From: Terana coerulea
Lineage: Eukaryota; Basidiomycota; Agaricomycetes; Polyporales; Phanerochaetaceae
Reading direction: 5' to 3'
Length of the DNA: 64,000 nucleotides
NCBI GenBank assembly: GCA_024811115.1
Contig: JAKOGH010000002.1
Location: 434,001 to 498,000, forward strand
A model generated the notes under the pieces. The model made no database searches, was not told where the DNA came from, and saw nothing but the letters and a program-made list of their open reading frames with translations. Positions 34,224-45,567 of the stretch are shown one piece after another. A program made the translations under genes and the position numbers. Each line of letters starts with the position of its first letter. Position 1 is the first letter of the stretch.

Positions 34224-34526
34224 CTCTGGGTACTGCGAGTGTTGGCTCTTCGGGATCTGGTGAACATTTCAGTCTATATAACCGCCCCCACATCCTGGGA
34301 ATGGCGACATCGCAAGTAACCTAAGTCGGAGTCGTGCCCTTACACCAATCATCTGATGCGTATCTTCTCAGCTCGAGTCAAGCTACCCGTAACGGGGTGT
34401 GGTGCTCACTGATCGCATACTTGATTGTTGTGGCACATTACAGTGTGAACGCCAAATGTACTGTCACCGTGATATCTCCCGTCTGTTATCACATGGTGCA
34501 AAGGCCGCTGACCAATCTAATCTCGA
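34224..34526. other. Gap between the array and the hydrolase pseudogene
   Basis: Contains the copy M promoter. No gene was recognised. Confidence 0.4.
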
Positions 34527-35728
34527 TTATTTGCCGAGCTCTCCGCCGACCGTGCGAGCCATCTCGACTGTCCCTTCCATCGCTCTCTTGCTCCACTTTG
34601 TGAACTGAATGAATCCGTGCGTAAGGTCCTCGTGATTAACGTAAAGTACCTGCAGCATTCCGCGAATAGTCAGTCAGTGCTGCGCTACAAGGGAATGGAT
34701 GTGAAGCAAACCTCGTTCCCCACGGCCTTGAGCGTCTTCGCGTATTCAAAACCAGCGTCGTGCAAAGGGTCGTATCCGTTGGTGATGATGAGCGCTTTTA
34801 GCAGATTCTTGTGTCCTGAGGAAGCGTCTCGTCTGCCAAAAGAGGTGTGATGTCGTAGTCGGTATGGTACTTTTCTAAGGAAAAAGGTCAGACCAGTCAG
34901 ACCAATGCTTGTCAAAGACAAGCAATGTACGCGTACCTGAGGGAGCATGTCCCAAGCGAATATCAGCACACCCTGCATCTCCAGATAGAGTCCTATGCCG
35001 TTCTCCGCCCCCGCCTTTATCTCAAACGGGACTTTGCATTCAGGAGGATAGACCAGAAGCCGCAGTGCAATCTTGGGACCCTTGATCTTGCGTATGCGTA
35101 GAGCCGTAACAGCTGGCATGTTCCCTCCGGTACTGTCTTCGCCGACGGAAATACGACTAGCATAGCATCGACCTCCCAGTTCGACGCATTGGCGTGAAGC
35201 CAACACAGCAGCGCTTCGACTTCGTGGAGTTGAGTGGGATACTTAAGAGCAGCCTTCAGCAATATAAACATGAGAGACAGATATATGAAGAGACGTCACC
35301 TTCCACTCGGGCGCAAGCCGATATTCAAGCGCATATACCTGCACTCTGCCTTCCTCCGCCATAATCCAGAAGCACGTGTCGAATTCCGGCGAGCTGCCGA
35401 CAACCCACCCGCCCTCGTGAATGTAGATCAGGGAAGTAACCTTAACGCGAGACGTCTTGTCGATGCCGGTAACGTTCTCAGAGGGATGATAGCATCGGAC
35501 GTTCATGTCACCCACGGGGTCGGAGACGATGAGCGGCTCGACGCGGACATGTGCGTACTGGTCTGGAGGAGGCGCTACGAGCACTTTGGTGTGATGACGA
35601 CACTTATTCTTGAAAGGCTCCTTCCCTCCAAGGGTAAGCTTGGTCTCTTCAAGGCATGCAGCGATCTCGGGGTCCAGTTTGCCTCGCTTGATGCTTTCAG
35701 GTACGTCTGACACTACCGCGTCTGGCAT
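34527..35728 (-). pseudogene. Alpha/beta hydrolase (lipase/esterase, HSL-like), decayed
   Basis: Recognisable order: start MPDAVVSDVPESI, oxyanion-hole region YIHEGGWVVGS, EYRLAPEWKYPTQLHE, nucleophile region GEDSTGGN, acid region ALIITNGYDPLHDAG, and a last exon with LTHGFIQF ending in TAA at 34,527. This is the hormone-sensitive-lipase-like order. Damage: a 5-bp tandem duplication (AGCAT twice, 35,159-35,168) shifts the frame just before the nucleophile elbow, and one base is missing near 34,828 before the acid motif. The usual HGGG is HEGG, and the glycine before the Asp-Ser of the elbow is Glu. It probably encodes no working enzyme. Confidence 0.75.
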
Positions 35729-36579
35729 GTTGTAGATGAGGGCAAAGACAAAGAGCAGAAGGCATCGAGTTTAACTCACGAGCTGGACTTTTGTATCGAG
35801 TGAAGCCTCACCAGATGATATCACCGTTGGAAGACGTGGAAGCAGGGTGAAAGACGAGTCGCGATACTGACTAAGCGGGCATGGAGAGTCTAAGCTCTAA
35901 GTCGACTATGCCCATAATCGGTCAAGAGGTGTAAAGTAGGAATATAAATGGCACGGGCAGGCAGCGGATGGAGGGCGAGCGCAAGTGGTTCAGGTCGTGA
36001 TCAAAATCGGACTGAAACGAATGTGTTTGGTTGTGTTAGGATCCAAAGCCATCGGTTTCCGTATCCAGAGGTCGGTGGCGTCTCAGCGCTAGCCCATGCT
36101 GAACACGCTCCAGGCCGTCTGAGCCTCATAAATTTCGCATGTTCACATGCGCATTGTCAGGATATCATTGAGCTTCATGTTGATATGAGTATGACCAGGT
36201 GACATCATTTTCTTGAAGATATGCGCGCATGCCGGTGAAACAAAAAGTAAGTAAACCGCAAGTCGCGAGCGCATAAACTCAATCTGAAAAATGCACAAGA
36301 AGACCTCCTTCGCAATGAGATGCACCACAGCTGAGGTAGTTGCAAACCTAGCTATATATTTGTGGCTCTGTAGGCTAGCATGCTTTCCATTTTCCACAGA
36401 CCTGGTCTCAATGGGGAAATACTCTACAAAGTAGTCTTTACTCTGTATGAGCTGCTCAATACCCTTGAGTTACTCTTCAACCATAAGTATCCTGCAAAGT
36501 AAAGGGTTGGATGGAGCCTTAGGCCAGCCATTTCGGCGCTTTCGTAGAAAAATGTAAAATCGGGACCTTTGTTTTATCG
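35729..36579. other. Intergenic, no gene recognised
   Basis: Between the hydrolase relic and tRNA-Ala. Open frames are short, AT-rich and unsupported. Confidence 0.4.
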
Positions 36580-36670
36580 TGGACACTGTGGGGATTGAAC
36601 CCACGGCCTTCCGCAGTTACTCCGTTTCAGCGGATGCAAAGCGGGCGCGCTACCACTGCGCCAAGTGCCC
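36580..36670 (-). tRNA. tRNA-Ala(TGC) with intron
   Basis: The acceptor stem GGGCACT pairs with AGTGTCC and includes the G3-T70 pair that identifies alanine tRNAs. The discriminator is A. The loop TTTGCA gives anticodon TGC. A 19-nt intron (minus strand, about 36,634-36,616) follows position 37. The T-arm is GTGGGTTCAATCCCCAC. Confidence 0.93.
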
Positions 36671-36753
36671 TTTAGAGACTTGAATTCCAGTGTACTATAG
36701 CCATTATGAGTACCAGAGTCAATAATTCGTTGATATGCGCACGGCTCGCAGCT

Positions 36754-37784
36754 TCACTTGGAGTACTGTTTGACTGCAGCATCGCCACCGTCTCCTATAT
36801 GTAACGCCTCGCCTAGGCTCTGCTCAAATGGCTTCAGCTCTCTACCCAGTAACTCCTGCAGCAATGGGTCGACCACCGCCAGCTCCCCTCGGACCATCGC
36901 AGGATAGGTGGTCGCCCACTTCCGCAGCAGCTCCTCACCGCCCTCGTTGCTCGAGGCGTACTCTTCTTCCGAGACGATCTTTAACTGCAGGGCAGGTTCG
37001 ATTTTGAGCAGCGATGAAATGATCGCTGCGGTATCGGAAAGGGTGTACGCCCGCTGGCCGGTGAACTTGACGATCTGGTTCTTGTGAGTGTCCTTTGTAC
37101 AAAAACTACGTTAGACTGTAGGCCAGCTGCCTTACATGGCGAAGACGCACCGCCACCAGAAGCTTCGCCGTGCCCTCGCCAAGGTCGTCACGGCACACCC
37201 ACGCAATGCCTCCGTCGCCATGCGGGACTTTCACCTCATTGCCTAGCCTCTTAGGATTCCAGTATCCGAAGTACAGCGGGTAACTCTCGCTGTAGATCCC
37301 CTCTCGGATGATCGTGTACGTCAGGCCGCTCGCCTTCAAGTACGCTTCCGTCGCGATGTGTGCCTGCATGACAGCGGCGGCGCTGTCGCCAGCGAAGCCG
37401 AGGGAGGTGTAGTACACATGCGCGACTCCGACGCGCTTCGCGGCGTCGATGGCGGCCTTGTGGCTGGCGACACGGATGTCGTAGGCGATGGAGGGGTACG
37501 AGACGATGAGGAGCTTGTCGCCACCAGTGAACGCCGCGTCGAGGGTCTCTGGCTTGGCGTAGTCGCCCTGACGGACCTCGACGCCAGAGCTTTTGATGTC
37601 CTCTGTCGCGCCAGACGGGTTGTACAATGAGACGATGACGTCACTAGCTGTATGTACCAACTCTGTGAATAAATAACACCACTCCATCGTGCCTATGAGG
37701 CTTACAAGGGACGAGCTTGATGAGGTGGCGAAAGACGCGAGAGCCTAGCTGGCCTGTTGCACCTGTGAGGACGTACTTCACCAT
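36754..37784 (-). CDS. NmrA-like NAD(P)-binding protein
   Basis: Start at 37,784. Exon 1 begins MVKYVLTGATGQLGSRVFRH, with the glycine-rich GATGxxG dinucleotide loop. Exon 2 contains VIVSLYNPSG, VEVRQGDYAKPETLDAAF, LLIVSYPS and YYTSLGFAG (active-site-like region), then TYTIIREGIYSESYP. Exon 3 runs from DTHKNQIVKFTGQ to the TGA at 36,754. The length of about 295 residues and the motif order match NmrA/azoreductase-like atypical short-chain dehydrogenases. The family includes redox sensors and NAD(P)H-dependent reductases; the substrate is unknown. All three exons join in frame. Confidence 0.85.
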
Positions 37785-38139
37785 GGTGCGTGAATGTGTG
37801 GATGCTGGGACAGAAGCGCAAGCGGGACCTTTTATGACCCACTGGTAATGAGATCACTGCTTACACAATCTGGCAGTGGCGGGAAAGAGGTATCTCCGTA
37901 GATGCCATGTTCGCGCTAATCCTTTCCCAAGGTCATTATGGTTGAGATTATAAGTACTTGTCGACGGGGTGGAGAAAGGTAATATCCATCGAAAGAAACC
38001 AAATGACAGAGCTTACACTAGGGTACAGAACATATCGCTACAACGAAGGGTGATCATACATAGGATATGATATACAAAGCCGAGATGAGCATGCTATGCA
38101 TAACTTGTACGTAGCGTGGCGGTAGAAAGCAACTATAAA
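37785..38139. other. Intergenic, no gene recognised
   Basis: Promoter of the NmrA-like gene and 3' flank of the nuclease-like gene. Confidence 0.4.
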
Positions 38140-40861
38140 TTATGCATTAGCATCCCCAAGTAGCCCGAACATCCCGAAGCCTCCACCGCCGCCATTTCTT
38201 GTTTTCTTCCCTGCAGAAGACGAGGGAGCCTTCGCACCCCCACTTTCTGCCTTCTTGTCCTTGCGCTTCTTCTTCCCGAGAGATTCGAAAAAGACGCCGT
38301 CCATACCCTCCATGCACGCCGCCCACAAACGCTCGGAGACAGCCATGGCTGGGATGGGAATCGTCTCCGTGAGGTATGCGTGGAAGCGTCTGCCGGAGAA
38401 TCTCAACAGTGGACTGGGGAAGGGGTCCGCATCGGGTGACAGGAGAGGCGTAGGACAAACGACTTGGGACAGGCGGATAATGGCGTCTGTTGTGCCAAGG
38501 ACCTGCGCGACGAGTTGGACGTTACGGTCCAGTGATTGGCACGGGCTTGTCCATGGCGTCCAGCTGCTCGTCGGGTACATGGTACGGCGACGAGTAGCAC
38601 AGGGATGCGAGGAATGCGCGCGCCTCGGCCTTCGTCCACCGTTCCTTCTCTCGGGACTTGTCGCCCTCACGCTCGAGAGCGCGTGCATGCAGCTGAGAGG
38701 CGACGTGTCGAAGGACGAGCACAGCAATACGCTGACTTGGCGGAAGTGAGCGGATCAGGGGGAGATCGCTTTTCAGGGCCTTAAGGATGAAGGTCAGGGA
38801 ATCGTCGACGGAGCGAAGCTGGATTGGGGTGTCCTCTTCGTCGGTGTCGCTAAGGTCTGATAAGCTGGGCACAGCGACTTCTTCCGCGGCCACACGAGTG
38901 CCGCGCCGAACATATTCTTCCACCACCTTTGGATTGGTTTTGCGCCCAGATATACTGGCTGCTGCCGAGGTGACGGACAGCGCAGCAGGCGGTGTACCCA
39001 TGGCCGTCGAACTGCCAGAGTCATCCAACTGTTGCAAAGCACCGCGTAGAGGAGCTAACGGGTCCGTCCCCTCCTCATCTGAGTCTTCCTCAACAACATC
39101 GACGAGTTCATCTTGATCCGACTCTTCGCCCTCGCTATCCCTGACAGTGGTGTCCAGCTCCTCCTCTACAGGCTGCGCAGCTACGGGAATCCCAAGTGCC
39201 TCGTCCACGAGCGCGTATGTCCACAGCTGTATTGGTCTTGCAATGCTGCGTGCAACATTCTCCAAGTCAGGGTTCTCCAGGAACTGTCGATACCAGAAAG
39301 TACCCGTGTGCAATACATCCAGCGTCCTAGGGTCCAGCCGCCCTTGGCGGTACGCGGCGACATAGCGATCTCGCAGCGTGTCTCTTTGGTCTTGCCGCTT
39401 GAGACGTTCTTGTTCGGAAATGGACGGCGTAGGTGGAATGGGCTGGGAGATGTACGCGAGAAGAGGGCAGGCGTCGGCGTCGTGTAACGCGCAGACGCCA
39501 GAGGCCCACAAGCCATCCGGTCCGAACACAGCCGACTCGGAGCGCGGAATGGCATACTGCAGAGTCGCTTCGACAACGCGCTCGATGACTTGCTCCAGCT
39601 CGCCAGATGCCATAGTGTCCAACGAGCGAATGATCAAGGCGTTAACGGCCTTCTCAATGAGGTCTATGACGCTCGTAACGGTGTTTTTCTGTTTGTTCTT
39701 TCCAGTGCCTGGAGAAAGCGCCGCCGCGAGGATCGTACGAAGTGTAGTAGCGACACGGATAATGCGCTGGGACAGCGACAGGGAGCGTTCAAAAAGAGCC
39801 ATTGAAGGTTGGTTTGCTGTCCTATCGTTGTGGATGAAGAATCTCTGTTGTCTCCCGTGAAGTCGTTGCCGACGAGTGCACCTAGTAAAGGAAGCAGGGA
39901 CGGAGGAAGATGAAGGTGCTGCGCGAGCGTGGTAGGGGAATAGGTGACAACAGAAAGCTGCACACCGTCCTCCGCGCCATCTGGAGGTATTATGCCGCTC
40001 GGAATCCCGCCGCCTCGGCTTCGACCGTAGACTTCCTTTTTCTTGGACTTGGAGTTTACGACAGTCTGAAAGCCGTCATCCTCAGCCTGCTCAGGTTCTT
40101 CCTCCTCTGCAGATAGCGAAGTCCACACCATGAGGTCAAGCGGGATGTATCCCTGATATCCTTCGGCATTCAGAACCACAAAGTCCGAGTCCTTCCCGAC
40201 CACGTATCCACCCAGACGTGCGGCAAGTTCCACTGCATATGGGTCGCCCTCCACGTCGGCAAAGTGCACTTCGAGAACACTCGTAGTGTCTTCCAATGAG
40301 TGGGAGAGTTGAAGAAGGGTCTGAACACAAGCAGAGTACATCCCAGGTGGCATCACCGCGCTTTCACGTAGGAACCGAGGGGTAGACCGAGAAGCTGCAG
40401 ATGTTCGGAAGAACAAGTGGGATGATTGGACGCTAGATCGAGTCATTCGTGCAACGAGAGTGGGGAACTTTATCTCTGGATATGGCCCTAAGAATCCAAC
40501 GAAAGGTCTCATTTATGATTATTGGATTTGCATGAAGCAAGGGCGTACCGTCGAAAACGAAATGTAAGCGTATCCCAAGGCTCAACCATGCTTGCACGAC
40601 TTCGGTGACGTGGTATGAGAACCGAGCGTACTCCCCTCCATAGACCCATGGCAGGTTTGCCCACGCTAAAACTTCAAAGATAAATCTAAGAAGTAACTGG
40701 GTTGGTAGACTGTGCTTTCTCAAATTCGAGATGACTTACGACCAGCCGTCGACGACGAATGTGGTTGTGTCGTTCTGTCGCGCTTCCGAGGAGAAATAGA
40801 GTGTTTTGGCTATTGCAGCGCGGTGCTCATTGAGGTACGTCGTGAGGCCATGGACTCCCAT
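38140..40861 (-). CDS. Asteroid/XPG-like (ASTE1-type) nuclease-family protein
   Basis: Start at 40,861: MGVHGLTTYLNEHRAAIAKT, the N-terminal motif of XPG/FEN-like proteins, then FVVDGWS. The second exon (AWANLPWVYGGEYARFSYHV, LHFVFDG) and the third (PYPEIKFPTLVARM, EGDPYAVELAARLGGYVVGK, DSDFVVLN, LLGALVGNDFT) keep the acidic metal-binding residues of the PIN-like fold. The C-terminal half is acidic and poorly conserved, ending Lys-rich then Gly-rich. The frame breaks twice: one G seems missing in a G3 run (39,854-39,856), and one base seems extra near 38,535. With those read through, it is about 880 residues. The family is linked to DNA repair and RNA-associated roles; the exact role here is inferred. 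Confidence 0.78.
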
Positions 40862-41098
40862 CCCAGAAGACGAATGAGAATGGTAAGGCGCCTAGCCGTG
40901 AAGACTTTAATTGATAGGGCGTTTACCGAACTGCTGATGACATGCCTGGTTGTAGAGGCGCTAAATGCACTACACCCTGACTCTCAGGTTCTCACTACCC
41001 TACTCACCACAGAATTGGCATGTACTGATTGTTGGCAACACCCTACTCCACGACATATTGGTGGACTAAGAAACTCAAGACAGCGTAGGATAGTGGCG

Positions 41099-42751
41099 AT
41101 GACATCTAGGGCAGCACAAGCTGTGGGTCGCACTGCGCTAAGGGCTTTCTGCTCTCAACGTCCGACTACCACTCTCCGTCCTCTACGGAGCGTGCAGTTC
41201 TTTGGACAATGTCACAAACGAGTTGCAACTACAGGGACACGTACTATACATCACTCAGCGATATCAAGTATTGCCTCCGCGTAAGCCTCTACTCTATTTT
41301 CGTTTGCCAAAGCTCACGTCAGAGCTGTTCAAGGAAGACCAGGGCAATCCTATATACCCCCAAAATCAATCCTCATTGTGAACAAGCTTCGTACAAAACC
41401 TGTGATAGATGCGATTGAAGCACTGCTCAGGTATGATTGAAGCCCCGGTGGTGTCCACAGGTGAATTGACTATCCGGACAGTTACATGCAAGACAATCAT
41501 CCGGAGGTGCGGATATTCCATGAGGATAGGCCGGATAGACCAAGTAGGGTCGAGATATGGAGACCAGGTGCGTACATATCAATGTAGAGTTAAGTCATTT
41601 AAGCAACTACCCCGTCAAACTAGGCCCCAACGCGGAACAAATTGACCTCGTAGTCACCCTCGGGGGCGATGGAACCATCCTTCACGCAGCTTCACTATTC
41701 AAAGTTGGTGCTGTGCCACCCGTTTTGAGCTTCTCGATGGGCACTCTTGGGTTCTTGCTGCCATTCCGTGAGTAGCTTCTACGTCCGGACACGAACCCTT
41801 CGGGAGTCATTTACTAATGGATCCCTTGATAGATATCGACGACTTTGGAAAGGCCATTGAATCGGCGTTCGAAGGCAAGGCTACTGTGCTTCACCGCATG
41901 CGCCTGAGCTGTACATTTCAAAACAAGGATGGTCGGGAGATGAAGGATGAACGCCAAGGTATGTGACAGTGCGGCTTTACGGCATGCTGCGTCTTCATTG
42001 TTTGTCGGTACCGCAGAGTGGCAAGTCATGAACGAAGTTGCTTTGCACCGCGGGCTCAAGTCCACATCTCAACACCATAGATGTTTACGTCGATGGCCAG
42101 CACCTGACCGAGGCTGTGGTATGTGTCCCGACGCCTTAGCATTTTTGCGCCCCAGAATATCTGCAGCTGACGCGACCATGTGCAGTCCGACGGTATCATT
42201 GTGTCTACGCCCCAACCGGATCTACAGCATACTCATTGTCTGCTGGCGGGCCTATTGTGCATCCGTCCCTGAGCGCGCTGGTTCTCACCCCATATGCCCC
42301 CGAAGCCTGTCATTCCGACCGTTAGTTTTTCCATCTTCCTCTTCAATCACTCTCCGTGTAAGTTCCCCGCCTTTACTCGGTTAAGCTTACACTCTGACTC
42401 ATCTTTTCCGCCTTTGGACCTTTGACTTTACCGTGTATCCTGTGCACTGCACTTCATGTGACTCGACACTGGGTTCAGCTCTCCGAACGCAGTCGCGCAG
42501 AGGCGGGGATATCCATGGACGGACAGGTTGCGCATGTCCTCAGTCCAGGGGAAGCTGTGACGGTCCAGGCCTCACTTTACCCTGTGCCCTGCATTAATAG
42601 ATCGTCCATTGCTGAGCCTGACGATAGCAGGGACGGGGCGGAGGGTGCTGGCCCGGGCAAAGAGGATGACTGGGTGCGGGATATCAATAACCTGCTGCAG
42701 TACAACGCAACGTTCAGGAGCAAGGCTCTGCTGCGGCACAGTCGGACGTAG
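41099..42751 (+). CDS. NAD kinase, mitochondrial type
   Basis: Start at 41,099 opens an Arg- and Ser-rich, acid-poor presequence ([20 protein letters not shown]), typical for mitochondrial import. Following exons read [39 protein letters not shown], then the kinase core [18 protein letters not shown] with the GGDGT motif, [23 protein letters not shown] and [20 protein letters not shown]. The C-terminus [16 protein letters not shown] ends at a TAG at 42,749. The enzyme phosphorylates NAD(H) to NADP(H). The presequence suggests the Pos5-like mitochondrial form. It is divergent from the nuclease-like gene, with a shared 237-bp upstream gap. Confidence 0.88.
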
Positions 42752-43677
42752 CGACTGTAGTGGTTCAACCCTGACCTGGTAAGTTCGCTCGCTCGGCTCA
42801 CCATCCGCTCCGTCTCTAAAGATTCTTGCATTTTAGGGATCCTTCATTACGGCCCAATACGAATGGCGTGACTGCGCACATCGACTATGCTCAGGCTGAA
42901 AGTGGATAAAATAGGCGACAGACAAACGCCTGAAGCGATCCTGCGTGTAGACCAGGCATGACATGCATGGCTTCTTGACCTCGCTGTGTAGCACACATGC
43001 CAGCTGTCCCGACTTGTTACATCGAACACGATCGATCTCTGCGGCATTCCCATGAAATGAGTTTTCGTTGTGGCGTGGGTAGTTGGCGCGGAGACCGGCA
43101 CCGCCTTCCTGTGCAGACTAGTAGTTCGAGCAATGGAGTTTAATTTACAGCGTTCATGCGGTGCATCAGGGTGCACCAGGACAGTCGCCGTCGGTGGCAT
43201 GCTTCCATGTCAAATTGACGGTCCAAGGTGTAGCCTATGGGTCCTTCCGTTGTGCACGGTGTCGACTTCACCTGACCAGTAGAGTGACGCCGTCAAAGAT
43301 ATTCTGCATTTCGCATGGCCTGGATTTCGGATTTCCAGCGAATCACGCATCCGAAGAAATGACGTTGAATCGCTGAAAGCACTTAGCATATGAATTGAAA
43401 GCAGTATCAACGGCAAATGTATGGATACAATGGAGAAGACGTAGGGTAAGATTACAGAAAAGTAATGAAGGTCTAATGAAATGTCTTGAAGATGCATATT
43501 GTACGATCCCACTGTCAGAGACTCTCCTGGTGCGATGGGTATAAGGATGACATGGGCGGAATCACTGGCGTGCACGATTGTTGCAGTACAACGGGGGAGT
43601 AAGCGCAATTAGTGCATTCATGGGGGTGGGGAGAGGGAGAGGGGCGGGTACGTGAGACGAATAGTGTGTGCTGAACT
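42752..43677. other. Intergenic, convergent 3' flanks
   Basis: Lies between the ends of the NAD kinase and the next minus-strand gene. No coding region is recognised. Confidence 0.45.
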
Positions 43678-44206
43678 TCACGGCTTGGTCTTGTTGAAGA
43701 TACCGGTTACCCGTTGCGCGAAGTTAGGCGAAGGGGAAGGTGACCGTGAGGGAGCGCGAGGCTTATCCTCAGGCACGGCGAGCTTGTTGTCAACCTCGGA
43801 ATATCGAGGGAGCGAGTCATCCCCGTCGTCTCTGGGGCTAGGCGTTGGACGCCGGGAACGTATGACTTCGATATCGAGTATCTCGTAGTCTGGGAGTTTG
43901 GCAGTGACATTGCCCCCACGCCGTCGCGCTGATGCGAACACTCTGCGGCTGCGGTTGGCTTTGGATCTTCACGGAGACATTCATGGCGATAGCCTCTGCG
44001 CGAGTGCGTGCCAGATCCTCGAAGTTGTCTTGCACGCTTCTCACGGCGTCCTGCAGGTGGAAAACAATCTAAGGGCCTATCACTAGTAAATGCTTGTTCT
44101 GGCTTACTTCGTATGTCTCCGCTCGTGTAACATACACCATCTGGCCCTTGTAGCGGTATGTAAGGGTTTTGGAGGAACTCGCAGTGGGAATGGCAGTTTC
44201 AGACAT
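43678..44206 (-). CDS. Small conserved fungal protein of unknown function
   Basis: Start at 44,206 (MSETAIPTASSSKTLTYRYK). Exon 1 has YRYKGQMVYVTRAETYE. Exon 2 has DAVRSVQDNFEDLARTRAEA and VRISATAW. The C-terminus has AKLPDYEILDIEVI and a Ser/Pro-rich tail to the stop at 43,678. This arrangement recurs in Agaricomycete proteins of about 180 residues with no known role. VRISATAWG and VTAKLPDYEIL are one base out of phase at a G5 run (about 43,916-43,920) where four G would restore the frame. Confidence 0.65.
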
Positions 44207-45567
44207 TTCAGAGCGAGAGTAGAGTAAGACCTGAGGGCTGAGTTGGGATGGTGACAGGATGGTGAGCAAGAAGGAGTGCTCTTAATATATAGCGCTACGG
44301 TTGTAAAGGCGGTACAGACGCCCGAATAGCCTCACCACAGCTTTGGATTTGTGCCGTCGAAGAGAAACGTTGTGACAGCTGTGCGACCCTAATTCAAATC
44401 CTGTCAACAATGTGTGGCCGCATATTCGAGCCGCCTGCCACGGACTGATAACTGAGCGTGACTGTGTGGATAGCTTCCATGCCTGGCTCGTTCACAGCCC
44501 GCGCCTATCAACGTGCGTAGTGGAGGCAGATGCTGTCCGGGGATACATGCAAGTACCGCTTTGGAGGGCAGCGAGCTCATCCGGATATCACTGCATAAGG
44601 GTCTAGTAATTGGGAGACATTCAGTTGAGGTGCACAGGGTGCACAGAAGTGATACTCACGACGCTAGTTTTTGCTATGACAATGCAACACTGCATATGGC
44701 AGTATTTCTTCTACGAAGAATAGCAGCACGAGTAGAAGTACACCAAGGTTCGACAAGGGGCTTACAACTTGAAGACCATCTCCGAGGCCATTGTCCTTTG
44801 TGCGTTGTGCGTACTTCTCGAGTCTCCATGACACTCCTTGTCTCGAATCTCCCTGGCCGCAGCAGTTATTGCGCCCCAATGCCATCACATCCTTCATATG
44901 CAAGCAATCACCAACGTCACAAGACTGACGTACAAAGGCCGTCTGCTCGAGGCATCCTTGTCGTACTCGAGGCTCGAGGCCAAGCGCCTAAGCGCTGATG
45001 AGATCTGAGTTGCCGAGGTTAGCGAAGAGATAGTGGCTGTTATTTGAGAGTGGCCGTTGGCCAGTAGCGTTGTTGTGAGGAAAACAAAAGGAGTGTGAGG
45101 ACTGCACACAACGAACAAAGTACATGATTGTCACTCGGCAGACTCGAGGTCTTGCGTTGCTCCTGTCGGGAAATGCCGAGCGCCACGAATTTTCCAAAAG
45201 TGGATCTGGAGTTCTACCACGACCTTTCCACGAGGCCAGTCGAACATCGATGGCTGACGGACTGGTACGTATTTATCTGCATGCTGTGGTAAACGTCCTA
45301 CCATCTAGTGAGGCCCGTGTATACTCGTGTTGATCTGCGAAAGTTGCTGACTTGTCGCCTCGTTCGTTCAGTGCCTTGAGTTACCTGACACCGCCTGTGC
45401 GAGTGTGGCATCTATCTCCTTTCACCTGCCCCACAACCTCTCTAGAATTAACCACGACGCCCTCCCGTGCGACTTCATTTACATCCCCTCGCTTCTAGAC
45501 CCACTCGTTGACGGTGTATCAAATCGTCTTCATCGTTGTGCCTTTGTTCCTTTCTGTTCAGATCATC
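44207..45567. other. Long intergenic region with a possible short exon
   Basis: A plus-strand stretch at 44,896-45,000 reads TRLTYKGRLLEASLSYSRLE then AKRLSADEI and a stop, protein-like for its length. No upstream exon could be joined to it, so it is only noted. Confidence 0.3.

Noticed and set aside
44896..45000. Short plus-strand gene ending AKRLSADEI
   Set aside because: No upstream exon could be joined in frame and no homology is recognised, so it was only mentioned in the intergenic note.
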